A DNA stretch of 64,000 nt. Origin: Roseovarius indicus (GTDB lineage Bacteria; Pseudomonadota; Alphaproteobacteria; Rhodobacterales; Rhodobacteraceae). Location of the stretch: contig NZ_CP031599.1 of the NCBI RefSeq assembly GCF_008728195.1, positions 372,001 through 436,000 on the forward strand, read 5' to 3'. The notes below the pieces were generated by a model. That model was not told the DNA's origin and ran no database searches. It saw only the letters and a program-made list of their open reading frames with translations. Below, one piece after another: positions 61,597 through 64,000 of this stretch. The stretch's first letter is position 1, and every line of letters begins with the position of its first letter. The position numbers were made by a program, and so were the translations under genes.

Positions 61597-63054
61597 TCAC
61601 CCCGCGCAGCAACTGAGTTTGGCCACGTCCTTGTCAAAAGTCTGGGCCGCCAGTTTCAGTCCCTCTACCGTGGTCAGATATGGAAAGATGGTCTCGCCGA
61701 GGGCCTTGGAGGTCATGCCGAACTTGAGCGCCATGGCCAGTGTCTGAATCGTGTCCGATCCCTCCGGTGCCGCGATCTGGCCGCCCAGCAGACGGTCGGT
61801 CTTGACGTCGGCCACCAGCTTGATCACGCCGCGGGTATCGCGTGCAGCGGCGGCGCGCGGGACGTTGTCGAGCGTGATCACGCTGGTCTTGACGTCGTAC
61901 CCCGCCGTCTTGGCCTCGGCCTCCGAAAGGCCGACGCCGGCCACTTGCGGGTCGGTAAACACGACCCACGGCATCGCCGCGTTGTCATAGCGCATCTGCT
62001 CCAATCCAAGGGCATTATTGATCGCCACCTTGGCACCATAGGCCGCCATGTAGACGAACTGGTCACGGTCACTGACATCGCCCGCGGCCCAGACGCCGGC
62101 ACGCGTGGTCGCCATGTCGGGGCCGACCATGACCGAGCCGCGCGCATCGGTCTCGATGCCAAGCTCTTCCAATCCAAGGTTCTCGGAATTGGCGATCCGG
62201 CCGGTGGTCACAACCAGCCGTTCGGCGGTCAGATCCTCGGTCTTGCCACCCCGTTCGACAGTCAGACTGACGCCGCCCGCAGCTTTCGCGACCGAGACGT
62301 AAGCAAGACCGGTCTCGACCGTGATGCCCTCGACCTTCAGCGCCTCCGTCAGCGCCTCGGTCACCTCCGGCTCGGCGCCTGGCAGAAGGCGTGAGCGGGT
62401 CACTAGCGTGACCTTCACCCCCAGTCTCGAGGCCATTTGCGCCAGCTCGCAGCCGATATAGCCGCCGCCCAGAACGAGGATGCTTTCGGGCCGGTCGGGT
62501 AGAGTCAGCAGTCCCCAGGAATCCAACGCCTCTACGGCCTCGATCCCGTCAATTACAGGTATATGCGGGCGAGACCCGGTGGCAATCAGGACGCGCGACG
62601 CGGATATCACCCGGCCTCCGACAGCGACGCCACCCTCGACCAGTCGCGCCGGGCCTTCCTCGATATAGGTGACGTTCTCATAGGCGGGCAGCAGGTCGAT
62701 GTATTTCTTCTGCCGCATCTCCTCGACCAGATCGGCGGTGCCTTTCACCACGCCACCCCAGTCCACGGCATGGGCACAAGGCGAGATGCCCGGAAACCGG
62801 GCAGCGGACGCGCCGCCATGGACCGCCTCGGCGGCGCGGATCATTGCCTTGGACGGCACACAGCCGACGTTCACGCAGGTGCCGCCGATCGTGCCATGCC
62901 CGACAAGTGCCACCCGTTTGCCAGCCTCGGCAGCGGTGATCGAAGCGGAGAATCCGGCCGAGCCGGCGCCAACCACGATCAGGTCATAGCTGCCGCTGTT
63001 GGTTCCGTTGGTCGAGCAGCAATCATGCGCCTTGACGGTCTGGTCCATGGTCAT
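61597..63054 (-). CDS. merA: mercuric reductase-like flavoprotein
   Basis: A 485-residue pyridine nucleotide-disulfide oxidoreductase. The FAD site GAGSAG is at 29-34, the redox pair in GGTCVNVGC (C60, C65), NAD(P) site 'VLGGGYIGCELA', and the C-terminal CC (482-483) needed for Hg(II) hand-over. There is no N-terminal HMA domain, only a short Cys-Cys tag ('AHDCCSTNG'). It would reduce Hg(II) to Hg(0) with NADPH. No merR, merT or merP is seen nearby. Confidence 0.85.
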   Translation of the reverse strand: MTMDQTVKAHDCCSTNGTNSGSYDLIVVGAGSAGFSASITAAEAGKRVALVGHGTIGGTCVNVGCVPSKAMIRAAEAVHGGASAARFPGISPCAHAVDWGGVVKGTADLVEEMRQKKYIDLLPAYENVTYIEEGPARLVEGGVAVGGRVISASRVLIATGSRPHIPVIDGIEAVEALDSWGLLTLPDRPESILVLGGGYIGCELAQMASRLGVKVTLVTRSRLLPGAEPEVTEALTEALKVEGITVETGLAYVSVAKAAGGVSLTVERGGKTEDLTAERLVVTTGRIANSENLGLEELGIETDARGSVMVGPDMATTRAGVWAAGDVSDRDQFVYMAAYGAKVAINNALGLEQMRYDNAAMPWVVFTDPQVAGVGLSEAEAKTAGYDVKTSVITLDNVPRAAAARDTRGVIKLVADVKTDRLLGGQIAAPEGSDTIQTLAMALKFGMTSKALGETIFPYLTTVEGLKLAAQTFDKDVAKLSCCAG

Positions 63055-63106
63055 TTCCTTCTTTTTAGCAACCGGTGCCGTCGTCGTGGCTTGGTCAAAA
63101 CTCGTT

Positions 63107-64000
63107 TCACACCATTGACCCGATGTCGGAGGCGTAGCTCGGATAGGCGAAAATCATCGCCTTGATCTGATTTGCGGTCTGCCCGGAACCCATGGCCATG
63201 GCGAAAAGATTGATCTGCTCCTCGGCTCCTGGCCCGATCAGGTGCGCGCCGAGAACTTGCCCGCTGCCCTGTTCGACAAGAACCTTGAATCCGGTGTGTT
63301 TCGCGCCGACGCGCATGGATGAATACCAGCCCTCGGTCTTCTCGAAATGCACATCGAATTTCAGCCCCTGCTCTCTGGCCGCCGCTTCCGACAAGCCTAC
63401 CGTGGCCACCATCGGCAGGGTGAAGACCACTGACGGGATCGGCGGATACTTGATCTCCCGCGCGTCCTCTCCGGCCAGAAGGTTTTTACCAGCGACGCGT
63501 CCCTTTGCCGCCGAGACGGGGGTCAGGTTCAATCCGCTATCGGCGCAATCACCGGCAGCGAAGATGGCCGGGTTAGTGGTACGCATCGCGTTGCTCACCT
63601 TGATGCCGCGGCGCGCGTATTCGACGCCAGCGGCCTCGAGGTTCAGCCCGTCTATGTTTGGCACGCGGCCGGTGCCATGCACCACTAGGTCGCAAGTGAT
63701 CGTTTCGGTGCCGTCGGGATGTTCCACGGTGACCACGAATTCGTCGCTCTGCTTTTCGATCATTGCCACCTTCGCCTTGGTGCGGAGATCGACGCCGAGC
63801 TCTTCGGTCGCCTCGATCAGCATCGCGACCAGATCGGGATCGAAGTTGCCCAATGGGCGGTCCATCATTTCCAGCACTGTCACCTCGCTGGCGCCTGCGC
63901 GCTTTGCCACATGGGAGAATTCCATCGCGATGAACCCGCCGCCGACAAAGGCGATGCGGTCGGGACGTTCGGGCAGTTCCAAGAAATCGGTACTGGTGGC
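63107..64000 (-). CDS. NAD(P)/FAD-dependent disulfide reductase, partial
   Basis: The last 298 residues of a glutathione-reductase-type flavoprotein; the gene begins beyond the right edge. Visible are the NAD(P)-binding 'FVGGGFIAMEFSHVA', the FAD-binding 'ANIFAAGDCADSG'-like 'AIFAAGDCADSGL', and the dimer domain with 'GAHLIGPGAEEQINLFAMAM', where the usual 'HP-E' is changed. The redox CxxxxC would be in the missing part. It is 53 bases from merA on the same strand, so the two flavoproteins are probably co-expressed. Confidence 0.8.
   Translation of the reverse strand, partial: ATSTDFLELPERPDRIAFVGGGFIAMEFSHVAKRAGASEVTVLEMMDRPLGNFDPDLVAMLIEATEELGVDLRTKAKVAMIEKQSDEFVVTVEHPDGTETITCDLVVHGTGRVPNIDGLNLEAAGVEYARRGIKVSNAMRTTNPAIFAAGDCADSGLNLTPVSAAKGRVAGKNLLAGEDAREIKYPPIPSVVFTLPMVATVGLSEAAAREQGLKFDVHFEKTEGWYSSMRVGAKHTGFKVLVEQGSGQVLGAHLIGPGAEEQINLFAMAMGSGQTANQIKAMIFAYPSYASDIGSMV

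Noticed and set aside
61069..62394. 441-codon plus-strand open frame opposite merA and its neighbour
   Set aside because: It overlaps copA2's end and lies antisense to merA, whose motifs are complete; composition is not protein-like.
1..64000. CRISPR arrays, tRNA and rRNA genes
   Set aside because: No regularly spaced repeats and no cloverleaf or rRNA-like sequence was noticed on either strand.

Overview
The window looks like accessory DNA of a GC-rich alphaproteobacterium, most likely a Rhodobacterales (Paracoccaceae/Roseobacteraceae-type) plasmid or integrated mobile element. The reasons are a VirC1/VirC2-like pair at the left edge, a plasmid gene block typical of that order (WGR, DUF2493, Toprim/DUF7146, strawberry-notch-like methylase-helicase, DUF6878, DUF6915), alphaproteobacterial LexA boxes of the form GTTC-N7-GTTC, and a metal-resistance island whose gene families are familiar from Rhodobacterales. 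No replication origin, rRNA, tRNA or CRISPR array was seen.

Layout. 1-1.4 kb: virC1/virC2-like DNA-processing genes. 1.5-7.4 kb: a small hypothetical gene, a Fic-family protein with a palindromic operator at its start, and a type III restriction-modification pair (mod/res) behind a LexA-type box. 7.5-19.2 kb: plasmid maintenance/unknown block with WGR protein, DUF2493 gene (two frameshifts), Toprim protein, a large methylase-helicase gene (one frameshift), a RES/Xre toxin-antitoxin pair, and an operon of conserved hypothetical genes. 19.2-23.6 kb: a composite mobile element made of a Mu/TnsB-type transposase gene between two inverted ISKra4-family copies; it cuts a gene on each side and forms the junction between plasmid backbone and metal island. 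23.6-33.5 kb: Cys-rich peptide, lone Rieske protein, ECF sigma factor with a CorE-like cysteine pattern, two DMT exporters, two EF-hand proteins, a decayed beta-propeller gene and a two-component system with a Met/His-rich sensor. 33.7-64 kb: two copper modules. Module 1 holds L,D-transpeptidase, cytochromes c, multicopper oxidase, DsbA, CopZ, CopA, CueR, a channel-like protein, DUF305 and a glutaredoxin-MauE fusion. Module 2 is a long minus-strand series from cueR2 down through a multicopper oxidase, BNR protein, DUF411, a Met-rich micropeptide, cytochrome c, CcmG/TlpA thioredoxins, DsbA, two SCO-type proteins, PCuAC and CcdA, followed by a separate TolC/multicopper oxidase/CusF-cupredoxin group. 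A second CopA with a YHS domain is divergent, and a MerA-like reductase and a second flavoprotein close the window.

How it works together. Cytoplasmic Cu(I) would be sensed by the two CueR proteins, which have recognisable 19-bp-spacer promoters before copA1, cueR2, copA2 and the DUF305 gene. The CopA ATPases move Cu(I) to the periplasm, where three multicopper oxidases, CusF/cupredoxin, PCuAC, SCO and Met-rich proteins would bind or oxidise it. The DsbA/CcmG/TlpA/CcdA set would keep periplasmic thiols and cytochromes c in the right redox state. Several genes carry disruptions (single-base losses in G/C runs, nonsense codons, a 16-bp tandem duplication), so either some genes are decaying or the assembly has indel errors.

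The least familiar elements are a pair of 39-42 residue Met-rich membrane micropeptides with a shared tail, a 47-residue Cys-rich peptide, the CorE-like sigma factor linked to a stand-alone Rieske protein, SOS-type boxes on the plasmid methylase-helicase and type III R-M genes, and a transposon carrying the same end on both sides.
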